From contig CANHNT010000100.1 in NCBI GenBank assembly GCA_947461985.1, forward strand, positions 1 through 7,305: 7,305 bases of DNA, given 5' to 3'. Under the pieces are notes generated by a model. The model did not search any database and had not been told where the DNA came from. It saw only the letters and a program-made list of their open reading frames with translations. The position numbers were made by a program, and so were the translations under genes. The DNA is from Bacteroidota bacterium. Lineage in GTDB: Bacteria; Bacteroidota; Bacteroidia; Chitinophagales; Chitinophagaceae. This document shows, one piece after another, positions 1 to 6,139 of the stretch (positions within the stretch are counted from its first letter, which is position 1; each line of letters starts with the position of its first letter).

Positions 1-790
1 AACGAGTATAAAATAAATAATAGCCGTCAGCACTTAGTTTGGCTGCACCATCTGGTAAGCCCGAATTTGGAGGATATCCCATGTTTTGAGCTTTCCTCCA
101 ATTCTGTATAGTGTCAAAAAGACTCACAAAAAAGTCTTCATTGCCACCCACATTACGAGTAAAAACGAGCGTTTTGCCGTCTAAACTCAATGAGGGTAAA
201 TATTCATTTTCTTTTGAATTAATACTATCTCCTAAGTTTTCAAAATTTACGCCAGCAATTGGATCCGTATTTACTTGATTAATTAATGTATATTTTAATT
301 GATTTTCTGAAACGATTTTCATTTTTTCTGCATCAATGGTTGATACTGAAAAACGATTCATTATTGTTAATGCGAATGCATCGTCTTTATTATCGTTCAT
401 TTGATTTGCCAAATTGCATAAAGGCATAAACGACTCATTGGCATTAATATCAATTGCTTTATCAATATAAAATAGGCTGCTCGAGAAATCCTTTTTTTTA
501 TAATAAATTTCGGCTAATTTTAAATAAGAATTTAAGAAAAAGGGATGAGTATTCGTTGCAGTTTTATAACAATCAATGGATTTTTCAATTTTATTTTTAA
601 AATATAAATCATCACAAACCGATATTTTTGGATATGTTTTCTTTAAACTATCCATTTTTTGTTGGGCAAAAAGAGTACCTGAAATAAATAAAAGAATAAT
701 TCCAAAATATTTTTTAGAATACCAACTGCAAAACTGGTTACAACTTTGTTGCGACTTAGTGGTCACAAGCAGGCGTTCAATTGTTTTCAT
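1..790 (-). CDS. TPR/PD40 (OmpA-associated type) envelope protein, N-terminal 263 residues, 3' end outside the window
   Basis: The reading frame is open from the ATG at 790 to the left edge, so the protein is truncated there. A hydrophobic signal segment (about residues 28-42, ending TLFAQQ) is followed by a TPR-like helical stretch (about 57-125, including LKLAEIYYKKKDFSSSLFYI). The first PD40/TolB-like propeller blades follow: EYLPSLSLDGKTLVFTR at about 196-212, then NEDFFVS, and GAAKLSADGYYLFYTR at about 248-263. In Bacteroidota this order (signal, TPR, PD40 blades) is usually followed by a carboxypeptidase-regulatory-like domain and an OmpA peptidoglycan-binding domain. PorE of the T9SS has this architecture, but many paralogues share it, so no symbol is given. 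Oddly, about 26 residues precede the hydrophobic core, and I find no in-frame ATG, GTG or TTG close to it. The true start may be unconventional or the leader unusually long. The gene lies downstream of the 902-2902 gene on the same strand but is separated from it by a strong terminator. Confidence 0.82.
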   Translation of the reverse strand, partial: MKTIERLLVTTKSQQSCNQFCSWYSKKYFGIILLFISGTLFAQQKMDSLKKTYPKISVCDDLYFKNKIEKSIDCYKTATNTHPFFLNSYLKLAEIYYKKKDFSSSLFYIDKAIDINANESFMPLCNLANQMNDNKDDAFALTIMNRFSVSTIDAEKMKIVSENQLKYTLINQVNTDPIAGVNFENLGDSINSKENEYLPSLSLDGKTLVFTRNVGGNEDFFVSLFDTIQNWRKAQNMGYPPNSGLPDGAAKLSADGYYLFYTR

Positions 791-806
791 TTATGTTATT
801 AGAGTG

Positions 807-814
807 CGAAAATA
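807..814 (-). promoter_or_regulatory. Possible Bacteroidota -7 promoter element upstream of the PD40 gene
   Basis: On the minus strand this reads TATTTTCG, one mismatch from the Bacteroidota sigma-70 -7 consensus TAnnTTTG. It lies 16 bases before the ATG at 790 and after the terminator of the preceding gene, where a new promoter would be needed. I see no convincing TTTG -33 element about 19 bases upstream, so this is tentative. Confidence 0.25.
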
Positions 815-842
815 ATCAATTCATTGTAGTTATGCTTGATTC

Positions 843-882
843 TTTAAATAAAAATGGCTATTTCAAAATGAAATAGCCATTT
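843..882 (-). terminator. Rho-independent terminator of the T9SS-secreted Omp28-like gene
   Basis: A perfect 13-bp inverted repeat (arms 852-864 and 870-882) encloses a 5-base loop. On the minus strand the hairpin is followed directly by TTTTTATTT, a good U-tract. It begins about 20 bases after the stop codon of the 902-2902 gene. On the plus strand the hairpin is followed by ATCATC, without a U-run, so it acts for leftward transcription. It separates the secreted-protein gene from the PD40 gene, which therefore probably has its own promoter. Confidence 0.88.
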
Positions 883-901
883 ATCATCTAAATATTATTT
901 A

Positions 902-2902
902 TTATTCTTTTGTAAATGAAACTGTTTGAGTTGCATTGTTCATGGAAACTAAAATTAAATAATTGCCATTAGTCATTCCTTTTAACGAGAGCGGAATGAT
1001 GTTTGTTCCATCAATTATTTGTTGTTTACTCGACATGATAATTTTCCCAGTCAAATCAACCACTTTAATTTCTGCTTGTGCAAATTTGGTTGCATTAATT
1101 TGCAAATTCATTGTTTCTGATGCAGGATTCGGAAAAACAGATACAAAAGAAGGCGTAATTTTTTTATCAAATAATCCTAAAACATATCCGTTTGCAACCG
1201 CTTCATCAATTGTTGAAGTAGACGCATTTTCTATTTTTCCATCTGGTGCTAATAATAAACCGATTATATGTATTTTATTTTTCTTCCAAGAAGAAATATT
1301 GAATTTAAAATTATGAGCGTAATTACTGTTTGCTGAAACACTTGCTGGAAAAGCATTTGGCACACCACCAAAACTTGGAGCAATGGCACGAGCCACATGG
1401 TCATACTTCATTAAATTTGCAGGTACCGGATTCGGTTTTGTTTCATATCCACCCATTACGCCATTAGCACCTCCAGCATAAGCATTTGCTTGACTATAAC
1501 CAGTTGTTCCTTTCACACTGTCTTCAACAAGCACACAAGCAATTTTATAATTGCCTGTAGCGGCTACCTTAAAGGTTGTGGAAACAGAAACTTCTAAATC
1601 GCCGTTTGTAGAATTATACGTTGCCCCATTTTTCAATTTAGCCACAGGGGTTAAAATAATGCGTTGCATAAAATCATTTCTGATGGTAGATGGGTCGTCT
1701 GCAATTCCTCTATCAGTTAAAGCACTTGGATATCCGGTAACGCCAGGTAATTGACCGTCATAAGTCGATAAGACCATTGGGTCGCCATTATGAACTGCGA
1801 TTCCTTGAAAAAAACCTGCAAAATCTTTTGTCATATTTTCTAACATCACTGCACCACGTGGGCACCATTGACACCATGTTCCTGTTGCTTCTTCTGAAAC
1901 TACTAATTTGTCTGCACCAGGTGTGGTTGGCGTAAATGTAATTGTTTTGCTATCATCAGCAGCATCGCCATCTGGCCCAGCTCCATTTACATTTGAAACC
2001 GTTGCTGTAAAGGTATTTAAACCAGCTATTAAAGAAATGTTGTTGGTTAAAGCAGCTACATAATTAGCGCCACTGGCAATATTTAATCCAGAAAAATTTT
2101 GAGGAGTATTGGTTCCATTAGCATTCATATTTAATGTAAAACTCGTAATCGCAGTTGTGCCTAAATTTCGAATGGTAACAGATGGTATTCTTGTTTGTGT
2201 AACCAAGCCATTTGCAATATTTAAATAGCCTACAGCCCCATTTTTAGCAGGCATTGTATAAGGAGTATATGCAAATGAAACATCATCTACCCAAAAAGCA
2301 TCGGTTGTTCCTGTTGCATAATAATCTACAGAGGCAATATCGAAATCTGCATTTTGAAACTTACCTTTTGAAGTGCCGTTGATAAATAGTTCCCAATCAT
2401 TGGTGTTTAAATTGGCGACTAATTTATATTCGAACCAAGCAGCCTGAGTATATGAAGTTGACAACACAACTTCCTTAGAATTTTGAATGTCAATGGTTCC
2501 ATTGGTATTAAAAAAAGTATTTAACGTATATAAATTCCCCATGGTGGCGTTCCCTTGAAAATTAAAATAGCCACCTTTGCCAGAAGGTATTTTGAACCAA
2601 CTCGTAAAGGTAAATGTTCCTTTGTTGTGCGGACCTTGAAATGGCAATACAATATCAGCAGGACCTCCTGTTGCAGAAGTCGATGAAAAGTAAAGTGAAT
2701 TTGTGCCACTGTGTGCATCTGTATTTGTTACATTGATATCGTCTGCGCCACCTTGTGTTCCACTCCAAGTTGTCCATTGTGGCGACTGTGGTCCAAGAGG
2801 GCTTCCAACGGTATAGGTGTCGAAATTGTCACTGAAATTAATTTGTGCAAACAAACCACTTGTAGTTAAGCAAAGCAGAGAAAGTAAAATTTTGGATTTC
2901 AT
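902..2902 (-). CDS. T9SS-secreted protein with LamG-like region, Omp28/thioredoxin-like domain and C-terminal sorting domain
   Basis: This is a complete 666-residue secreted protein. Residues 1-19 are a signal peptide ending LFA before Gln20. About 22-212 is rich in beta strands and resembles LamG/concanavalin-like domains of Bacteroidota adhesive proteins (it ends AFWVDDVSFAYTP). About 220-325 looks like an Ig/CARDB-type spacer. About 330-580 is the Omp28-related, thioredoxin-like region. Its hallmark is EEATGTWCQWCPRG with Cys344 and Cys347 forming a CxxC, and GYPSA (Pro392) is a plausible cis-Pro loop. About 587-666 matches the type A T9SS sorting domain: FPNPASETMNL, then VVDLTGKII, then NGNYLILV. 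The family is exported by Sec, crosses the outer membrane through T9SS and is anchored or released at the surface. Substrate and role are not known, and a disulfide-related activity is only suggested by the CxxC. The ATG start gives a well-formed signal peptide. The gene appears monocistronic, with its own terminator. Confidence 0.88.
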   Translation of the reverse strand: MKSKILLSLLCLTTSGLFAQINFSDNFDTYTVGSPLGPQSPQWTTWSGTQGGADDINVTNTDAHSGTNSLYFSSTSATGGPADIVLPFQGPHNKGTFTFTSWFKIPSGKGGYFNFQGNATMGNLYTLNTFFNTNGTIDIQNSKEVVLSTSYTQAAWFEYKLVANLNTNDWELFINGTSKGKFQNADFDIASVDYYATGTTDAFWVDDVSFAYTPYTMPAKNGAVGYLNIANGLVTQTRIPSVTIRNLGTTAITSFTLNMNANGTNTPQNFSGLNIASGANYVAALTNNISLIAGLNTFTATVSNVNGAGPDGDAADDSKTITFTPTTPGADKLVVSEEATGTWCQWCPRGAVMLENMTKDFAGFFQGIAVHNGDPMVLSTYDGQLPGVTGYPSALTDRGIADDPSTIRNDFMQRIILTPVAKLKNGATYNSTNGDLEVSVSTTFKVAATGNYKIACVLVEDSVKGTTGYSQANAYAGGANGVMGGYETKPNPVPANLMKYDHVARAIAPSFGGVPNAFPASVSANSNYAHNFKFNISSWKKNKIHIIGLLLAPDGKIENASTSTIDEAVANGYVLGLFDKKITPSFVSVFPNPASETMNLQINATKFAQAEIKVVDLTGKIIMSSKQQIIDGTNIIPLSLKGMTNGNYLILVSMNNATQTVSFTKE

Positions 2903-3072
2903 TTTTTATAAATTTTGCAACAAGATATAAAATATTAGCAGTCTATAAAAATATTTTTCAATAATTGAGAGGAAAGGTTGATTTTTATTTATGAAAAAGG
3001 CCTGAAGGCAAAAATTAAAAACAGCTCAAAACCAAAGAATAAATCATAATTTTAATTTTTAAAAATAAGTAC
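2903..3072. promoter_or_regulatory. Divergent intergenic region between the secreted protein gene and the lipoprotein-ligase operon
   Basis: These 170 very AT-rich bases separate two divergently transcribed units and should carry promoters for both. For the rightward operon, a TTG at 2965-2967 followed 18 bases later by TATTTATG (2986-2993) roughly fits the Bacteroidota -33/-7 layout, which would leave a leader of about 70 bases before 3073. A small GCC-TGAA-GGC palindrome at 3000-3009 sits in that possible leader. Its stem is only 3 bp, too weak to call an attenuator. No operator-like long palindrome or riboswitch is visible. Confidence 0.4.
2921..2927 (-). promoter_or_regulatory. Possible -7 promoter element of the T9SS-secreted protein gene
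   Basis: The minus strand reads TATCTTG, close to the TAnnTTTG element used by the Bacteroidota primary sigma factor. It lies 18 bases upstream of the ATG at 2902. The expected -33 position (around 2947-2950) reads TTTT rather than TTTG, a weak match in strongly AT-rich surroundings where chance matches are common. Confidence 0.25.
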
Positions 3073-3393
3073 ATGAACATAAAATATTTAGTGGCCATTA
3101 CAGGATTGTCATTTTTAGTTTCTTGTGATGAAGGAAGTGAAGATAAAACGCAAACTATAACCAAAGATGGTTCACTTGAAACAGAAATTGGAGTAACCCA
3201 TTTAGATTCGTTACACGATATCATTATAACCAAACACAAAACTTGGGTTGGTGGTAATAATACCAATTCATTTATTCATATAGATACGGTGTCCTCTTTA
3301 GGAATGAAAAAAGAAGAAGCCGAAAACGAAAATGAAGAAACGATGGAGGTTACCATTCCTAAAGATTATGAAATATTTATCACTGTTAAATAA
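3073..3393 (+). CDS. Small acidic lipoprotein, first gene of the ygiBC-like operon
   Basis: This is a 106-residue predicted lipoprotein of unknown function. The signal peptide ends in the lipobox LVSC, with Cys18 as the lipidated residue. The mature protein starts CDEGSEDK. An acidic run directly after the Cys resembles the lipoprotein export signal that directs Bacteroidota lipoproteins to the cell surface, so surface exposure is possible (inference). The middle (about 40-76) contains GVTHLDSLHDIIITKHKTW and DTVSSLG, an acidic Glu-rich linker follows (about 79-92), and the C-terminus is PKDYEIFITVK. The crisp motifs suggest a real small domain rather than a degenerate ORF, but I do not recognise a named family. 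It begins with ATG after the divergent intergenic region and ends 8 bases before the next lipoprotein gene, so it is probably co-transcribed with the two following genes. It may form part of the same envelope complex or be a substrate or partner of the ligase. Confidence 0.8.
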   Translation: MNIKYLVAITGLSFLVSCDEGSEDKTQTITKDGSLETEIGVTHLDSLHDIIITKHKTWVGGNNTNSFIHIDTVSSLGMKKEEAENENEETMEVTIPKDYEIFITVK

Positions 3394-3401
3394 TACATCT
3401 C

Positions 3402-3725
3402 TTGAAAAAAAGTAAACATATTCAACTCGTATTAATTACTGCATTACTGGCATCATGCAATACAAAAAAAGAGACCGAGTGGAGCGAAGGAAATAAAAAA
3501 GTTTATTTACGGAGCGATAGCACAGCACCCTATACCAGAACCCATTCTCCATTACTTTGGTATTTTGCCTTTCGTTCTTTTGGCATGATGAATAATGGAC
3601 GATATGTGCATGGTGGTTATCATAGCAATGCCATACATCCACAAAGTAATTTTGGAAGTAATGGTTTTAAAAGCAATGTGAGTAGAGGTGGTTTTGGTAG
3701 AAGTGGTTTTAGAACAGGCTCATAA
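3402..3725 (+). CDS. YgiB-like small lipoprotein with RGGFG-containing Gly/Ser tail
   Basis: This is a 107-residue lipoprotein starting at TTG. No in-frame ATG occurs until about residue 61, which would discard the signal peptide. MKKSKHIQLVLITALLASC gives a typical signal with lipobox LASC and lipidated Cys19. The mature part has a short polar linker, an aromatic/hydrophobic patch (HSPLLWYFAFRSFGMM, about 48-63) and a low-complexity Gly/Asn/Ser/His tail with SRGGFGRSGFRTGS at the C-terminus. E. coli YgiB (DUF1190) is, from memory, also a lipoprotein with a hydrophobic Met/Gly-rich middle and a TRGGFG motif near its C-terminus. It likewise lies directly upstream of ygiC. This protein is about half that length and lacks most of the YgiB N-terminal half, so it appears to be a reduced version. 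Function is unknown. The constant pairing with an ATP-grasp ligase suggests that it is a partner or a substrate of that enzyme. Gaps are 8 bases upstream and 15 bases downstream. Confidence 0.78.
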   Translation: MKKSKHIQLVLITALLASCNTKKETEWSEGNKKVYLRSDSTAPYTRTHSPLLWYFAFRSFGMMNNGRYVHGGYHSNAIHPQSNFGSNGFKSNVSRGGFGRSGFRTGS

Positions 3726-3740
3726 ATTAAGCATTTTATA

Positions 3741-4874
3741 ATGATACGAATTAATTTGCAACCACGAAATGCGTGGCAACAAAAAGTAGAAGAGTTAGGC
3801 TTTGGTTTTCATAGTACAGAAGGAACGTATTGGGACGAATCGGCTGCTTATATTTTTAAATTAAAAGAAATTGAAGCGATTGAAACAGCTACCAATAAAA
3901 TTTGGGAAATGTGTTTAGAGGCTGTGCAACATGTGATTGATAATAAATTATATACTCAATTTGCAATTCCTTCTTTTATGATTCCATATATCGAAAAGTC
4001 GTGGAATGATGATGTGCCAAGCATTTATGGCAGATTAGATTTAGGCTATGCCAATGGGCAAATAAAATTATTGGAGTTCAATGCTGATACGCCTACATCA
4101 TTATATGAAGCTGGCATTATTCAATGGTTTTGGTTGCAGGAATTTGATGCAAAAAAAGATCAGTTTAATTCGATACATGAAAAGTTAATTGCTTATTGGA
4201 GATATTTGAAACCTTATTTGCATGAAGGCATTTTGCATTTTAGTTGTGTAAAAGAGTCGTTAGAGGATTTAACGAATGTGGAATATTTGAGAGATTGTGC
4301 CATGCAAGCTGGTTTAGAAACTAAATTAATTTTTATAGATGAAATAGGGTGGGATAGTAACACACAACAATTTGTAGATGTTGAAGATGAATCAATAAAA
4401 AATATATTTAAACTGTATCCTTGGGAATGGTTGGCAAATGAGGCTTTTGGTCAAAATATTGTTGCAGATAAAAACAATACTCATTGGATTGAACCTGCTT
4501 GGAAAATGTTGTTATCAAATAAAGCAATACTCACTATTTTATGGAATCTTTTTCCGAATCATGAATATTTGTTGCAAACAAATTATATAGCCAATGGCAT
4601 GACGAATTATGTAAAAAAACCTTTGTTGAGTAGAGAAGGTGCCAATGTTTCTATCATCAAAGAAAATAATTTAATTGAAGAAACCAAAGGAGAATATGGA
4701 GAAGAAGGTTTTGTTTTTCAAGAGTACATGAACTTAGAAAATGAATTTGGATTTACTGCATTAATCGGTTCTTGGATTATTGGAGGAGAAGCAGCAGGTA
4801 TTGGTATTCGTGAATCGAAATCAAAAATTACAGATAATACAAGTCGTTTTGTGCCTCATTATATTGAGCATTAA
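3741..4874 (+). CDS. ygiC: YgiC/YjfC-type ATP-grasp ligase (glutathionylspermidine synthetase fold)
   Basis: This complete 377-residue protein matches the C-terminal synthetase domain of glutathionylspermidine synthetase and the stand-alone proteins YgiC and YjfC (about 386 residues in E. coli). Visible family motifs, in order, are YGRLDLGY (96-103), LLEFNADTPTSLYEA (110-124), DQFNSIHEKLI (140-150), KLYPWEWL (224-231), EPAWKMLLSNKAIL (251-264), FPNHEYLL (271-278), KKPLLSREGANVSII (292-306), GIGIRES (353-359) and SRFVPH (368-373). Arg98, Asp100, Glu112, Asn114 and Arg357 correspond in spacing to the ATP/Mg-binding residues of the E. coli enzyme, so the site looks intact. The family joins a carboxylate to an amine using ATP. 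YgiC and YjfC are reported not to make glutathionylspermidine, so the true substrate is unknown. No amidase domain or signal peptide is present, so the enzyme is probably cytoplasmic. It is the last gene of the lipoprotein operon and ends 4 bases from a convergent gene. Confidence 0.93.
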   Translation: MIRINLQPRNAWQQKVEELGFGFHSTEGTYWDESAAYIFKLKEIEAIETATNKIWEMCLEAVQHVIDNKLYTQFAIPSFMIPYIEKSWNDDVPSIYGRLDLGYANGQIKLLEFNADTPTSLYEAGIIQWFWLQEFDAKKDQFNSIHEKLIAYWRYLKPYLHEGILHFSCVKESLEDLTNVEYLRDCAMQAGLETKLIFIDEIGWDSNTQQFVDVEDESIKNIFKLYPWEWLANEAFGQNIVADKNNTHWIEPAWKMLLSNKAILTILWNLFPNHEYLLQTNYIANGMTNYVKKPLLSREGANVSIIKENNLIEETKGEYGEEGFVFQEYMNLENEFGFTALIGSWIIGGEAAGIGIRESKSKITDNTSRFVPHYIEH

Positions 4875-4878
4875 TTCA

Positions 4879-6075
4879 TTATTTTAAAGGATGATAAGCA
4901 TACACAATTTCATATTTTAAATGCTTATATTTCTTTCCAATTTCTCCTAATGAGAGTTCTGTTTTTTGTGGAGTAGGGTCACAAAAAGAATATTTTTCAC
5001 CATTATAATCTATTGAATTGCCAATGGGTTTGTCAAATTTTACGGCCATCGATATATGTGTTGGATACAATACCGCAATCATTGGCAAGTTGTATATTTC
5101 CTTTATTAAATAAAAAAATAACGATGCCCGATCATCACAATCGCTGTATTTGTAAAGAAGAGTTTGCTCGGGTGATAATCTTTTTTCTTCGCCAAAATTT
5201 ATTTGATCTGTTTCATACAAAAAAGCATGCCGAGTAAAATTCATAATATAATCTACACCTTCTTGTTGAGTTAACTCATTTAATTGTTTTTTCAATTCTG
5301 GAATTAATGAACTGTATGTTTCTTTACTGACAGGAATATTAAAATAGGTTTCAAAATCTACAACGGGGTAATTTTTAAAAATTTGTTGAATTTGTGGATT
5401 TAATTTAATGTGAAAATCATATTTTTTATTTTGATAATTAAATGAAAGTGTTTTATTGTCATATTCATTTTTTTGAAAATCAGGGAGTTGATTTATTTTG
5501 TAAGAAAATGATTTGATTGCATTTGGAATGTCAATTTTAACTTCTTCCATTGTTTCATTTTTAAAATCTATTTTTCCATAATCATGATAATTTAAGCAAA
5601 TATATTGGTTGTTTTCTTTAGTATAAAAAGGTATTCCATAAATATTTTCATCACTTTTTACATAAAATAAAATATGATTTTTAGAAACCGAAAGGGTAGC
5701 ATCATAACCACATTTCGTCAGTAAAAACCATTTGTAAAGCGTATAACGGGTATAGTTTTTTTCTTTTGGGCTAATGTTTTCAGCCGTTTTTCGAATCAAT
5801 TGATAAAAAAGCCAATCACTTAATTTTCGATTTTGTTGAATATTTACTAAATCGTTAATCGTTGATTTAAATTCAGAATGCAATAGTTCATCATGAAAAT
5901 ATTGAACTGAAGTTGCTGAAAGTGAATCGTTGAAAGGGATTTTTATGCTTTCATCAATGTTAATTTTGACGGTATCTCCATAGAAATCAATGTTTGTAGT
6001 AGTTGCAACGATTTTATTTTCTATGAATAATATAGATAAAATTATAAAAATGGTATGTAAAAAATATTTCCTCAA
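4879..6075 (-). CDS. Secreted transglutaminase-like protein with an apparent degenerate N-terminal repeat
   Basis: This 398-residue protein carries an N-terminal signal peptide (about 1-24). The start is TTG at 6075: the next Met is near residue 177, so TTG is the only start that keeps the signal. The C-terminal third has the transglutaminase/papain-like core. Cys313 lies in SDCDDRA, His340 in YPTHISMAV and Asp366 in FCDPTPQ, in family order and spacing, so the triad looks intact. Such proteins act as cysteine peptidases, cross-linking enzymes or non-catalytic binding modules, and the substrate cannot be read from the sequence. Residues about 107-162 align with 313-366, almost without gaps, sharing Arg110/Arg316, Leu113/Leu319, His134/His340, Val139/Val345 and Lys140/Lys346. 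The Cys and Asp positions there are Asn107 and Asn162, which suggests a catalytically dead duplicate. It lies 64 bases downstream of the M28 peptidase gene on the same strand and may be read through from it. Confidence 0.82.
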   Translation of the reverse strand: MRKYFLHTIFIILSILFIENKIVATTTNIDFYGDTVKINIDESIKIPFNDSLSATSVQYFHDELLHSEFKSTINDLVNIQQNRKLSDWLFYQLIRKTAENISPKEKNYTRYTLYKWFLLTKCGYDATLSVSKNHILFYVKSDENIYGIPFYTKENNQYICLNYHDYGKIDFKNETMEEVKIDIPNAIKSFSYKINQLPDFQKNEYDNKTLSFNYQNKKYDFHIKLNPQIQQIFKNYPVVDFETYFNIPVSKETYSSLIPELKKQLNELTQQEGVDYIMNFTRHAFLYETDQINFGEEKRLSPEQTLLYKYSDCDDRASLFFYLIKEIYNLPMIAVLYPTHISMAVKFDKPIGNSIDYNGEKYSFCDPTPQKTELSLGEIGKKYKHLKYEIVYAYHPLK

Positions 6076-6090
6076 CTTGAATGTTCAATT

Positions 6091-6098
6091 CAAAGTTA
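6091..6098 (-). promoter_or_regulatory. Perfect -7 promoter element match upstream of the transglutaminase-like gene
   Basis: The minus strand reads TAACTTTG, an exact match to the Bacteroidota -7 consensus TAnnTTTG, 15 bases before the TTG start at 6075. This would leave a leader of only about ten bases. No TTTG -33 element is seen at the usual distance (the position around 6118-6121 reads ATTA). If it is used, the gene is transcribed independently of the M28 peptidase gene. If not, the 64-base gap, which has no terminator hairpin, would allow co-transcription. Confidence 0.35.
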
Positions 6099-6139
6099 CG
6101 AAAACTTAACAATAAGATAATATTAAATTTTTCTTTTTT

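Noticed and set aside
719..756. Small imperfect repeats around CCAACTGCAAAACTGG in the N-terminal part of the PD40 gene
   Set aside because: The arms are short and mismatched and lie in coding sequence. They do not resemble an insertion-sequence end or attachment site.
576..815. Plus-strand open frame of 79 codons
   Set aside because: It lies antisense to the PD40 protein gene, whose product has recognisable domains. The translation has no family features.
963..1754. Two plus-strand open frames (963-1316 and 1551-1754)
   Set aside because: Both are antisense shadows of the well-supported Omp28/T9SS gene and encode no recognisable protein.
2521..2718. Minus-strand alternative frame inside the LamG-like region
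   Set aside because: It overlaps a long gene with signal peptide and sorting domain in another frame. There is no sign of a frameshift or nested gene.
2999..3009. Short palindrome GGCCTGAAGGC in the divergent intergenic region
   Set aside because: Only a 3-bp stem with a 4-base loop remains when folded, too weak for a terminator, and it could be a chance occurrence.
3015..3266. Minus-strand frame antisense to the first lipoprotein
   Set aside because: The plus-strand product has a clear lipobox and conserved-looking motifs, and the antisense product has none. The same holds for 3436-3642.
3402..3725. The idea that the Gly-rich 107-residue product is a RiPP precursor processed by the adjacent ATP-grasp enzyme
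   Set aside because: It has a lipoprotein signal and lipobox instead of a leader/core layout. The ligase belongs to the YgiC group rather than the graspetide type, and no protease or exporter gene is next to it.
5013..5237. Plus-strand open frame antisense to the transglutaminase-like core
   Set aside because: The opposite strand encodes the intact Cys-His-Asp triad. The same reasoning excludes 6953-7165, antisense to the M28 metal-binding motifs.
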